Below are positions 1 through 6,903 of a DNA stretch of 17,657 nucleotides, in pieces. Position 1 is the first letter of the stretch. Each line of letters begins with the position of its first letter. The notes under the pieces were generated by a model. It saw nothing but the letters and a program-made list of their open reading frames with translations, made no database searches and was not told the DNA's origin. The stretch covers positions 1 to 17,657 of the forward strand of contig JABABF010000204.1 in NCBI GenBank assembly GCA_014238345.1. Reading direction: 5' to 3'. Position numbers and translations under genes: made by a program. The DNA is from Gammaproteobacteria bacterium. GTDB taxonomy: Bacteria; Pseudomonadota; Gammaproteobacteria; JABABF01.

Positions 1-103
1 CAGCGCGGCGATCGCGGCGGCGGCAGAGCAACACTCGCCCATGGCCATCGGCGATCACTGCTGCCACATTCGCCCGCAACCCACGCCCATCGATCACACT
101 CAT
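1..103 (-). CDS. rppH: RNA pyrophosphohydrolase RppH, N-terminal part (cut by window edge)
   Basis: Reading the - strand from the ATG at 103-101 gives 34 codons before the window ends. The peptide starts MSVIDGRGLRANVAAVIAD and continues GHGRVLLCRRRDRRA. This follows the start of RppH (E. coli begins MIDDDGYRPNVGIVICN and has an arginine pair a few residues later), the Nudix hydrolase that removes pyrophosphate from mRNA 5' ends to trigger decay. The Nudix box itself would lie outside the window, so the catalytic residues cannot be checked. A GGTGGG stretch directly precedes the ATG. The gene is divergent from the HAD phosphatase at 178. An rppH-HAD pairing of this kind is, from memory, also found in Pseudomonas, which supports the call. 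A different Nudix protein remains possible because only the N terminus is visible. Confidence 0.72.
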   Translation of the reverse strand, partial: MSVIDGRGLRANVAAVIADGHGRVLLCRRRDRRA

Positions 104-177
104 CCCACCAGTTCCACTATCATCCATCTAGCACGGCTCTATTATGATGGTCGCCATTCTAGCCCACCACTAATCCC
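104..177. promoter_or_regulatory. Divergent promoter region between rppH and the HAD phosphatase gene
   Basis: These 74 bases separate two divergent start codons, so promoters for both genes should lie here. On the + strand a TATGAT at 143-148 matches five of six -10 bases, but no convincing -35 box sits 16-18 bases upstream. On the - strand CATAAT and TAGAAT are possible -10 boxes, again without a good -35. The positions of the promoters are therefore inferred from gene arrangement more than from motifs. Confidence 0.3.
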
Positions 178-834
178 ATGCAGACAATCGCCGTCTTTGA
201 CTTGGACAACACGCTACTGGCTGGTGACAGCGATTTCCTGTGGGGGGAGTTCTTGGCCGAGCACGATTTGGTGGATGACCGGTGGCGTGCACGCAATGCG
301 GCTTTCTTTGAGGATTACCGACAACACCGGCTCAATGCTCGCCTCTACCTGCGCTTCAGCGTAGAAACACTGAGTACCCGCCCACTCAGCGCTTGGCTAC
401 CCTGGCGCCAACGATTCCTAGCCGAATGCATCTTCCCCCTCATCGCACCCGGTAGTTGGGACTTAATCGCCCAGCACCGCCACCAAGGGCACCTGCTCAT
501 CATCGCCACTGCCACCAACCGCTTCCTGACTGCGCCCATCGCCGCTAGGCTGGGGGTGCCCCACCTGATCGCCACCGAATTCGCGCTGTGTGCCGATCAC
601 TTCAATGGATTATCGCCGCTGGAGCCCTGCATCGGCACCGGTAAAGTACGGCGACTCAATCGCTGGCTCAGACGGCGAAGGCTGTTGCTAAGTCGCTGTT
701 TCGCCTATAGTGATTCTGCCAGCGATCTCCCGTTGCTAACAGCTGCCGACACACCAGTAGCGGTGGATCCAGAGCAACGACTAGCACGTGTGGCACGGCG
801 CCGGGGTTGGCCGATAATCAGCCTGCGAAACTAA
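178..834 (+). CDS. HAD-superfamily phosphatase (subclass IB, SerB-like)
   Basis: 218 residues with all four HAD motifs in order: FDLDNT at residues 7-12 (nucleophile D8, acid/base D10), IIATAT around 108-113 (motif II Thr), GK at 155-156 (motif III Lys) and SDSASDLPLL at 178-187 (metal-binding D179 and D183). The long stretch between motifs I and II is helical and aromatic-rich, as in the C1-capped IB subclass that contains phosphoserine phosphatase and CicA-like proteins. Length and motif spacing are typical of the family. The substrate cannot be deduced; a phosphoserine phosphatase role is possible but SerB-specific residues were not recognised. The ATG at 178 has no clear Shine-Dalgarno sequence. 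It is divergent from rppH and 60 bases upstream of the thioesterase gene, so the two + strand genes may be cotranscribed. Confidence 0.85.
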   Translation: MQTIAVFDLDNTLLAGDSDFLWGEFLAEHDLVDDRWRARNAAFFEDYRQHRLNARLYLRFSVETLSTRPLSAWLPWRQRFLAECIFPLIAPGSWDLIAQHRHQGHLLIIATATNRFLTAPIAARLGVPHLIATEFALCADHFNGLSPLEPCIGTGKVRRLNRWLRRRRLLLSRCFAYSDSASDLPLLTAADTPVAVDPEQRLARVARRRGWPIISLRN

Positions 835-894
835 AACCGTAGCGAACAACCCTCGGGTCACGATCCGCAAGCATTTTAAGGAGTACAGATTGAC

Positions 895-1548
895 ATGGTG
901 GAGACAGAGCTAACTAGCGATGAACGACTGGAGGTGCTGGAAGCACTGTCTGAGTCAGTTAGCGCACTCAATGAAGAAGTGCGGTGCAGCACCGCACCGA
1001 CCGAGGTCATAGAGCGCGCCCGACAGTTGAGTGAACAGGCTGCTGTAGCGCTTGCGCCACACCGCTACACAGGCAAGTTGGCTCAGTTCACGCTGGACGG
1101 TCACTCCGTGCCCCCGCCGTGGCATGGCCCCACTATGGAGAATGACGGTGATCTGGTGCGGGCGATGCCTTACAGCCCGATTCAAGGACGCTGCAACCCA
1201 GTCTCCCCACGTTTTGTCTTTAAATTGGCGAAGGGAGGGCGCTCCTACGGCAGTGGACGCTTTCCGGCCTGCCAAACCGGCCCGCCCGGCTGTGCCCACG
1301 GCGGGCTGATTGCGGCGATGTTTGACGAGCTACTGAGCATGGCGGCGATGGCAGGCGGGCACAGCGGCTTCACAGCACGGCTATCGGTGGATTATCTGGC
1401 TCCGACACCACAGGGTCAAGATTTACAATTCAGTGCCCAGCTAGTGCGCACCGAGGGTCGCAAAGCCTATGTCGAAGGCGAAATTCGCAACGGCGACACT
1501 CTCACCGCACGCGGCGAGGGACTGTTCATACGTCCACGCGGGGGTTGA
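895..1548 (+). CDS. PaaI-like hotdog-fold thioesterase
   Basis: 217 residues. The C-terminal half is a 4HBT/PaaI hotdog domain: GPPGCAHGGLIAAMFDE at residues 129-145 holds the HGG motif (H135) and the acidic residues D144/E145 at the start of the central helix, followed by SVDYLAPTP and the strand RTEGRKAYVEGEI. These enzymes hydrolyse acyl-CoA thioesters in the cytoplasm. Residues 1-100 are an extension rich in acidic and helical sequence, leading into NPVSPRFVF. This two-part layout is seen in the roughly 200-residue PaaI-family proteins, so it is not a fusion artefact. The ATG at 895 is preceded by AAGGAG at 878-883 with an 11-base spacer. The acyl group is unknown. It is 60 bases downstream of the HAD gene on the same strand. 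Confidence 0.85.
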   Translation: MVETELTSDERLEVLEALSESVSALNEEVRCSTAPTEVIERARQLSEQAAVALAPHRYTGKLAQFTLDGHSVPPPWHGPTMENDGDLVRAMPYSPIQGRCNPVSPRFVFKLAKGGRSYGSGRFPACQTGPPGCAHGGLIAAMFDELLSMAAMAGGHSGFTARLSVDYLAPTPQGQDLQFSAQLVRTEGRKAYVEGEIRNGDTLTARGEGLFIRPRGG

Positions 1549-1696
1549 GATGCCGTTCAATGCCGCTCTACAATCACCCCAGCGCGACAGGCGGACAGCA
1601 ACCTATGTGTACTCTCAAGCACGGACGCGCAGGTTGGGTACGCTTGTCCATTGGCTCGCCTCTGGCACACTCAGGATGGCAGGATGACGCAAATGG

Positions 1697-1711
1697 GTAC
1701 TGCAACAGTAC
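1697..1711 (-). terminator. Possible weak hairpin after ubiI, in convergent intergenic DNA
   Basis: A perfect 6-bp inverted repeat, GTACTG and CAGTAC around a 3-base loop, starts 7 bases past the ubiI stop codon. There is no real T run on either strand after it, so it would be a poor intrinsic terminator. The rest of the 170-base gap at 1549-1718 between the convergent thioesterase gene and ubiI shows no further gene, repeat or clear terminator. Confidence 0.25.
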
Positions 1712-1718
1712 GGAGACG

Positions 1719-2951
1719 CTAAACCCCCATCGCCCGACGCGCGAAAAATCGTTTTAGCCTAGGAGCCTGATCGACCCAGCGTAAGCCCTCGTTGCGTACT
1801 AGGCGTAGCAGGGGGTGGCGAGCACTGAACAGCTGCTGCAATCCGGCCATCGCCCCTAACATCGCTAAATTGTGCTCGCGACGGCGACGCTGGTATCGCA
1901 GTAGTGGCTCAATCTCCCCCATCGTCCCGCCCAAGCGCTGCCAACGCAATAGTTCTTCGGCCAGCACAGCAGCATCCAACAAGCCCAAATTAAGTCCCTG
2001 CCCAGCCAGTGGGTGTACCGTGCGTACCGCATCGCCGATCAGCGCAAAGCCAGGTCGAGCGTAATCTCGGGCATGGTGCTGACTGAGCGCAAAGGAAAAG
2101 CGCTTCCCGACCGTGCGCACTGCACCCAAACAACGCTCGCAACCCAGTGCCAATGCGGCGCTAAAAGCACTGTCATCTAAATCCAGCAAGTGCTGCACCA
2201 CTGCGCTGTCCACCGACCATACCACCGAACTGAAGTGCCCATCGCCACCCGCCAACGGTAGCAAAGCTAAGGGGCCATCCTCGGTGAAGCGTTGCCAGGC
2301 CGTGTGCCGGTGCGAATTCTCGGTCTCAACCACTGCCACGATCGCACGCTGCTGGCAATCCCATACTGCGCTGTCAATGCCCATCAAGCGGCGCGCCACC
2401 GAGCGACCTCCATCGGCTGCAATGACCAAACGAGCGCTGAGGTGGCTCCCATCCTCCAACTCCAACCGCATGGCCTCATCATCCGAGCTGTGGCGCCCAG
2501 ATCGCTCTAGTGCACAGAGGGGAGAGCCATGTAGGATGTGCAAGCTGCTCTGCTTTGCACAGCGCTGCGCTAGCGCCCACTCAAGGCGGTTATGCTCAAC
2601 AATCCAACCCAGCGGATCGCCATCCATGGACAACTCGGCCGCCTCAAAGCCGATGCTTCCTGTGCCATCGGCATCCCACACTTGCATCTGCTCGTAAGCA
2701 CAGATCTCTGAGGGCGGCAAGAGCTGCCAAGCGCCGATTTGCTTCAGTAGAGCACCTGAGGCTGGGCTCAGCGCCGCCGTGCGCGCCGAGAAATCTCCCA
2801 CTGAGCTGCACTCACCCACCCGCACCGGCTCTGGCACCCCCGAACGCGCCTCTATCAACGCGATGTGTAGCGGCGCAGCGGCAAGTAGCTGAGCCAGTGT
2901 GCTACCCACGGTGCCTCCGCCGATAATGGCGATCTCAAAATCCGGAGGCAC
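1719..2951 (-). CDS. ubiI: Ubiquinone biosynthesis FAD-dependent monooxygenase, UbiI-like (C5 hydroxylase)
   Basis: 410 residues of the UbiH/UbiF/UbiI/COQ6 flavoprotein family. The dinucleotide-binding motif GGGTVG is at residues 11-16, the family ARTAALS segment at 56-62, the ADGGRS (DG) motif at 179-184 and the GD motif GDAVRTVHPLAGQG at 306-319. The segments QVWDADGTGSIGF and GWIVEHNRLEWAL match UbiI/VisC better than UbiH, and the gene follows ubiH as in the pepP-ubiH-ubiI order of E. coli. UbiI hydroxylates the C5 position of the polyprenylphenol ring under aerobic conditions. The start is a GTG at 2951 that overlaps the ubiH 3' end by 17 bases, implying coupled translation. One oddity: the usual GDAAHT is GDAVRT, with Arg309-Arg310 region altered from His. 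A role at another ring position is possible because family members can be broad. Confidence 0.88.
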   Translation of the reverse strand: MPPDFEIAIIGGGTVGSTLAQLLAAAPLHIALIEARSGVPEPVRVGECSSVGDFSARTAALSPASGALLKQIGAWQLLPPSEICAYEQMQVWDADGTGSIGFEAAELSMDGDPLGWIVEHNRLEWALAQRCAKQSSLHILHGSPLCALERSGRHSSDDEAMRLELEDGSHLSARLVIAADGGRSVARRLMGIDSAVWDCQQRAIVAVVETENSHRHTAWQRFTEDGPLALLPLAGGDGHFSSVVWSVDSAVVQHLLDLDDSAFSAALALGCERCLGAVRTVGKRFSFALSQHHARDYARPGFALIGDAVRTVHPLAGQGLNLGLLDAAVLAEELLRWQRLGGTMGEIEPLLRYQRRRREHNLAMLGAMAGLQQLFSARHPLLRLVRNEGLRWVDQAPRLKRFFARRAMGV

Positions 2952-4134
2952 GGCGCAAAAATCTCGATTTCAACGGTGCCGTCAACTCCAGTGCGGCGAG
3001 ACCTGCCCCGAGCAACGGTGCTGGCAGGCGCTGATCAATCAACCAATAATGTAAACCAGCGCTCAGCGAGCGCACCCAACGCTGGTCGGCGTAGCGCGAT
3101 TTCTCGTAGCGCGACAACACCGCCGCAGATCCCGGAGTTTCGCCAACGGCCACTGCCTGCCCCAGCTGCTGTACCCAGGCCATTATGTCACGTAGCACGA
3201 GATTAAAACCCTGAGCGGCAACCGGGTGTAACGTGTGGGCAGCATCGCCGATCAGTAAGATGCCCGGTCGCCACTGCTCAGCGGAGATCCGCTCTATCAA
3301 CGGGCGATGGCGGCGGCTACCGACCCGCCGTAGACACAGACCGCGCGCGCCCATCACACGGTTGAGCCACAATCCCAAGTCACTGTCATCCAGTGCTGCC
3401 AACTCCTCGCAATGTGCCGTTGGTACCACCGCTACCAGCAACATGCGCTGGGCACCGTCATCGGGCGGGGACAGCGGTAGTAGTGCAACTGAGCCAGTGG
3501 CGGTGAAGCGCTCCCAAGCCGTACCGAATTTAAGCCCTGAGATGATGACATTGCACAGTAGCGCACTGTGCCCATAGTCGCGGTGGCGACGTGCCATGCC
3601 CAGTTGCGCTGCCAGTGGCGATTGCGCGCCGTCGGCGGCGATCACCAAACCCGCGCACAGGCGACGCGAGCTACTCTCCGACTCCGTCAATGACAATTCT
3701 ATGCCCGTGCGTTGCACACGGCACTCCTCAACCCGCACTGAGTCCAGCAATGCCACTGAGGAATCCGCCAATCTCTGCCATAGACTGAATTGCAAGCGCT
3801 GGCTCTCGACCACCTGACCTAGTGATGCCCAACCTTCACTGTGGGCATCCATTGTCACCGCGCCGAACGCGCCTTGCCTAGAGACATGTACCCGCTCAAT
3901 CGCCGCTACATCAGCTGCCAATGTGCCCCATATATTCAACTGCTCATAACTCCTGACACTGCGATGCGACAGGGCGATAGATGGCGCATTGAAATCGACC
4001 GCTGGCAGCGCTGGTGGTGGGTCGGGGGCGAGCAGAGCAACGCTTAGCGGCAGTTCGCTACAGGCCAGTGCCCATGCGCAGCTAGCGGCAGATAAGCCAC
4101 CGCCGACAATGGCTATATCAAAGCGCTCAGCCAT
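2935..4134 (-). CDS. ubiH: Ubiquinone biosynthesis FAD-dependent monooxygenase, UbiH-like (C1 hydroxylase)
   Basis: 399 residues from the ATG at 4134. An in-frame upstream ATG at 4179 exists, but it would overlap pepP by 53 bases and add residues not found in the family, so the MAERFDIAIVGGG start was chosen. It overlaps the pepP stop in an 8-base ATGGCTGA junction. The flavin motifs are GGGLSAAS at 11-18, AADGAQS at 166-172 and GDAAHTLHP at 296-304. VHVSRQGAFGAVTM (82-95) and LGQVVE (105-110) match UbiH specifically. UbiH adds the C1 hydroxyl in ubiquinone synthesis. Two normally conserved spots are changed: FNAPSIAL at 48-55 where the family usually has an Arg and an Asp, and AAQGFNLVLRD at 306-316 where AGQGFNLG is usual. 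These may alter FAD handling but the rest of the protein is intact. Confidence 0.87.
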   Translation of the reverse strand: MAERFDIAIVGGGLSAASCAWALACSELPLSVALLAPDPPPALPAVDFNAPSIALSHRSVRSYEQLNIWGTLAADVAAIERVHVSRQGAFGAVTMDAHSEGWASLGQVVESQRLQFSLWQRLADSSVALLDSVRVEECRVQRTGIELSLTESESSSRRLCAGLVIAADGAQSPLAAQLGMARRHRDYGHSALLCNVIISGLKFGTAWERFTATGSVALLPLSPPDDGAQRMLLVAVVPTAHCEELAALDDSDLGLWLNRVMGARGLCLRRVGSRRHRPLIERISAEQWRPGILLIGDAAHTLHPVAAQGFNLVLRDIMAWVQQLGQAVAVGETPGSAAVLSRYEKSRYADQRWVRSLSAGLHYWLIDQRLPAPLLGAGLAALELTAPLKSRFLRRASGF

Positions 4135-5494
4135 TGACCGTGCTGTCTCCCCCCTTGGCGGCAGCCATGAAATCTTCAATCTCTTGTGCCGTGCGCGGGA
4201 TGTCGGCGTTCAATATCTCGGCACCCTGCTCGGTGACCAGCACATCGTCTTCTATGCGCACGCCAATACCGCGCCAGCGCTCATCTACGCTCTCATCTCC
4301 AGCCTCTATATACAAGCCAGGCTCAATGGTAAAAGTCATGCCAACCTGCAGTTCACGCCAACGGCCAGCCACTTTGTAAGACCCGACATCATGCACATCC
4401 AAACCTAACCAATGACTGGTTCGGTGCATGTAAAAGCGCCGGTAGGCAGCACTTTCAATCAGGCCATCTACAGCCCCTGACAGCAAGCCCAAATCCACCA
4501 GGCCACTACACAGTTCACGCACCGCCGCCTCGTGGGGCGCTTGCCAACTACGACCCGCTGCCACCGCTGCCAATGCCGCACACCAAGCGGCGCCCACCAC
4601 ATCGTGCAGGGCGCGCTGCTCAGCGCTAAAGCGGCCATCCACCGGGAAAGTACGCGTGATATCAGAGGCGTAGCCCGCCATCTCACAACCGGCATCCACC
4701 AGTAGCAACTGCCCTGCCTCAAGGCGCTGGTCATTGGCGGTGTAGTGCAATACGCAGGCATTGTTGCCTGCGGCAATGATGCTGTCATAGGCCAAGTGGC
4801 GCGCACCGCGCTGAGCGCAGGTATAGCGAAACTCGGCTTCCAGCTGATACTCATACAAGCCGGGGCGGCAACAGCGCATCAACTGACGGTGGGCGGCAGC
4901 GGAGATTTCTCCTGCGCGCCGCATTGATGACAATTCTTGGGCATCTTTGATCAGGCGCATCTCATGTAGCAAAACCGAGCTATCCATAATCCCTGTGGGC
5001 GCTGACACCCCATCGCGCACTGCGGACAACGACACCCCACGCCAGCGCCTGAGGCGCTCGGCAAAGGCACTTGGAGCATCCAATGGCGCATAGAGCATGC
5101 CCCGCCCGCGCATTAGGCGCGGCATACGCAGTTCTAGCTCAGACAATGGAAAGGCACGATCAAAGCCATAGTCAGCAACCCCTTCCTCCGTACCTGGTGC
5201 AATACCTTCCCAGCGCTCGCGAGCTGCATCCCGAGGACAGCAGAACAAGATCGACTCCCCCGCGCCACCAGCGGCGGCAGGTGCCAGCACCAGCACCGCA
5301 TCAGGCTGTTCAAAACCGCTCAGGTAAAGAAAATCACTGTGCTGGCGAAACGGGTGTAAGGTGTCACCCGTGCGCGCACTCGGAGTGGCAGCGGGCAACA
5401 CCAGCAGGGCATCTTTGGGCAGCTGAGCAAGTAACGAGCGGCGGCGCTCAGTGGCCGCTAGCACCGCATTTCCCATTGACATCAGTATCGTCAT
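4127..5494 (-). CDS. pepP: Xaa-Pro aminopeptidase (aminopeptidase P)
   Basis: 455 residues from the first ATG. Residues about 10-175 form the N-terminal aminopeptidase P domain (PFRQHSDFLYLSGF at 48-61). The rest is the pita-bread metallopeptidase fold with the five metal ligands D267 (VDAGCE), D278 (SDITRTFP), H361 (SHWLGLDVHD), E391 (IEPGLY) and E415 (RIEDD). It removes N-terminal residues that precede proline, normally using two Mn ions in the cytoplasm. The start is uncertain: AAGGA lies immediately against the ATG at 5494 with no spacer, but 12 bases before a second in-frame ATG at 5482 (MSMGNAV), which fits better. In either case the protein begins over the promoter of the opposing tRNA-Leu gene. 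It heads pepP-ubiH-ubiI and lies 116 bases downstream of purA on the same strand. Confidence 0.93.
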   Translation of the reverse strand: MTILMSMGNAVLAATERRRSLLAQLPKDALLVLPAATPSARTGDTLHPFRQHSDFLYLSGFEQPDAVLVLAPAAAGGAGESILFCCPRDAARERWEGIAPGTEEGVADYGFDRAFPLSELELRMPRLMRGRGMLYAPLDAPSAFAERLRRWRGVSLSAVRDGVSAPTGIMDSSVLLHEMRLIKDAQELSSMRRAGEISAAAHRQLMRCCRPGLYEYQLEAEFRYTCAQRGARHLAYDSIIAAGNNACVLHYTANDQRLEAGQLLLVDAGCEMAGYASDITRTFPVDGRFSAEQRALHDVVGAAWCAALAAVAAGRSWQAPHEAAVRELCSGLVDLGLLSGAVDGLIESAAYRRFYMHRTSHWLGLDVHDVGSYKVAGRWRELQVGMTFTIEPGLYIEAGDESVDERWRGIGVRIEDDVLVTEQGAEILNADIPRTAQEIEDFMAAAKGGDSTVNG

Positions 5495-5504
5495 TCCTTA
5501 GAGT
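5476..5504 (+). promoter_or_regulatory. Sigma-70 promoter for tRNA-Leu, inside the opposing pepP start region
   Basis: A consensus -35 box TTGACA at 5476-5481 is followed by exactly 17 bases and then TAGAGT at 5499-5504, which matches four of six -10 bases. Transcription would begin near 5511, a few bases before the tRNA 5' end at 5515, the usual spacing for a tRNA with a short leader. The -35 box overlaps the alternative ATG codons of pepP on the other strand. Activity is inferred, not shown. Confidence 0.7.
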
Positions 5505-5514
5505 AGCCACTGTT

Positions 5515-5601
5515 GCCCAGGTGGTGAAATTGGTAGACACGCTGGCTTCAGGTGCCAGTGACCGCAAGGTCGTGGAGGTTCAAGTCCTCTCCTGGGCACC
5601 A
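5515..5601 (+). tRNA. leuT-type tRNA-Leu(CAG): tRNA-Leu, anticodon CAG
   Basis: 87 bases including the encoded CCA at 5599-5601. The acceptor stem pairs GCCCAGG (5515-5521) with CCTGGGC (5591-5597). The D arm contains AAATTGGTAGAC. The anticodon stem pairs CTGGC (5542-5546) with GCCAG (5554-5558), leaving the loop TTCAGGT with CAG at 5549-5551. A long class II variable arm, GACC-GCAA-GGTC, and the T arm with GGTTCAAGTCC follow, all as in bacterial tRNA-Leu. It reads CUG codons. The gene points against purA and pepP: its 3' end is 9 bases from the purA stop, and its 5' end is 20 bases from the pepP ATG. A tRNA-Leu beside purA is also known in Pseudomonas. Confidence 0.97.
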
Positions 5602-5610
5602 CAGTCGTCC

Positions 5611-6903
5611 TCAGTCCGTGGCAAAGGGGTGGCGTTCGATCAGGCACTGCCCTCGCTCTGGGCCAGTTGAAATCAGCTCGATGGGTACACCGACAAACTC
5701 CTCAATACGCTGCAGGTAACGACGAGCTGCCAATGGTAATTCCGCCGCACTCTGCGCCTTGGCCACGGCACCCTCTTCCCAACCCGGCCATTCTTCATAC
5801 ACTGGCTGTGGTGTAGCATTGACATCGTCATCAGTGCCTTCATAAGCAACACCCAATTGTAGTGAGGACAAGCCGTCGAGTACGTCCAGCTTGGTCAGCG
5901 CCAAACCGTCCACAGAATTGATCTGCACTGCACGGCGCAACGCCACTAAATCTAGCCAGCCGCAACGCCGACGGCGCCCAGTCGTGGCTCCATATTCTGT
6001 GCCACGCTCGAATAAGTGGCGACCCACCGGGCTGTCAGCAACCAATTCAGTTGCAAAAGGGCCGTCTCCCACCCGCGTGGCGTAGGCCTTGACCACCCCG
6101 ATGACTGCATCCATATGGCGCGGACCACAGCCGCTACCGCTGGCCGCATTGCCCGCCGTCACACTGGAGGATGTCACATAGGGATAGGTTCCATGATCTA
6201 GATCGAGCAAGGCTCCCTGTGCACCCTCGAACAATACTCCGGCACCCTGAGCGCGCAATTCGACCAATGCCTGAGATACATCGCTTAGTAGCGGCAGCAA
6301 CCACTCGCGCTGCGCCAAGCAATGATCAGTCACCTCGTCAATGTCCAGCGTCGGGGCATGGTAATAGGATGACAGCAGGAAATTGTGGTAATCCATCAGC
6401 TGGCTGAGCTGGCTACGAAAGCGCACCGGGTCGCGCAGCTCGCCGATGCGCAGAACCCGGCGAGCCGCACGATCTTCATAGGCTGGCCCGATGCCCAGAC
6501 CCGTCGTGCCAATTGCCACATTGCCGCCACTGCCACGTCGCTCTCGCGCCTGATCAAGCGCCTCGTGCGAGGGTAACAGCAGTGGGCATGCAGGACTGAT
6601 GCATAGCCGCTCGTGGACGTCGACCACACCGTTCTCCGCCAGTGTGTGTATGTCTGCACCGAGCGCCATCGGCGACACGACGACTCCGCTACCGATCAAA
6701 CCGCGCACCCCGGGATGCAGAATGCCCGAGGGGATCAGGTGCAACACCATGCGCTTGCCTTCCACCACCAAAGTGTGGCCAGCATTGTGACCACCTTGGA
6801 AACGCACCACGGCCATCACCCGCTCATCAGTGATATGGTCGATCAGCTTACCCTTACCCTCATCGCCCCATTGCAAGCCGAGCACAACGACAAAACGGCT
6901 CAT
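5611..6903 (-). CDS. purA: Adenylosuccinate synthetase
   Basis: 430 residues from the ATG at 6903, close to the 432 of the E. coli enzyme. It makes adenylosuccinate from IMP, aspartate and GTP, the first committed step to AMP. The GTP/IMP loop QWGDEGKGK is at residues 11-19 with the catalytic Asp14, GGHNAGHT at 37-44 holds the catalytic His43, and the guanine-binding STGPERGQ lies near the C terminus. TTGRRRRCGWLD in the middle matches the IMP-binding arginine segment. A start 24 bases upstream is possible, but the chosen ATG sits in an ATGA overlap with the hisZ stop and matches the family N terminus MSRFVVVLG. Transcription probably comes from the upstream hflX-hisZ genes. The 3' end abuts the opposed tRNA-Leu. 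Confidence 0.97.
   Translation of the reverse strand: MSRFVVVLGLQWGDEGKGKLIDHITDERVMAVVRFQGGHNAGHTLVVEGKRMVLHLIPSGILHPGVRGLIGSGVVVSPMALGADIHTLAENGVVDVHERLCISPACPLLLPSHEALDQARERRGSGGNVAIGTTGLGIGPAYEDRAARRVLRIGELRDPVRFRSQLSQLMDYHNFLLSSYYHAPTLDIDEVTDHCLAQREWLLPLLSDVSQALVELRAQGAGVLFEGAQGALLDLDHGTYPYVTSSSVTAGNAASGSGCGPRHMDAVIGVVKAYATRVGDGPFATELVADSPVGRHLFERGTEYGATTGRRRRCGWLDLVALRRAVQINSVDGLALTKLDVLDGLSSLQLGVAYEGTDDDVNATPQPVYEEWPGWEEGAVAKAQSAAELPLAARRYLQRIEEFVGVPIELISTGPERGQCLIERHPFATD

Noticed and set aside
178..834. Naming the HAD protein SerB
   Set aside because: The four HAD motifs are clear but no residue specific for phosphoserine was recognised, and the context next to rppH is not a serine pathway.
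1469..1757. Two short + strand open frames across the thioesterase end and intergenic DNA
   Set aside because: No ribosome-binding site, no family features, and overlap with the thioesterase 3' end or ubiI 3' end.
2113..2697. A 194-codon open frame on the + strand opposite ubiI
   Set aside because: Shadow of a clear flavoprotein gene; composition is Ser/Pro/Arg-rich as expected for an antisense frame of GC-rich coding DNA.
5071..5670. A 199-codon open frame on the + strand across pepP and the tRNA
   Set aside because: It lies antisense to pepP and runs through the tRNA-Leu; the peptide has no recognisable family features and pepP and the tRNA are certain.
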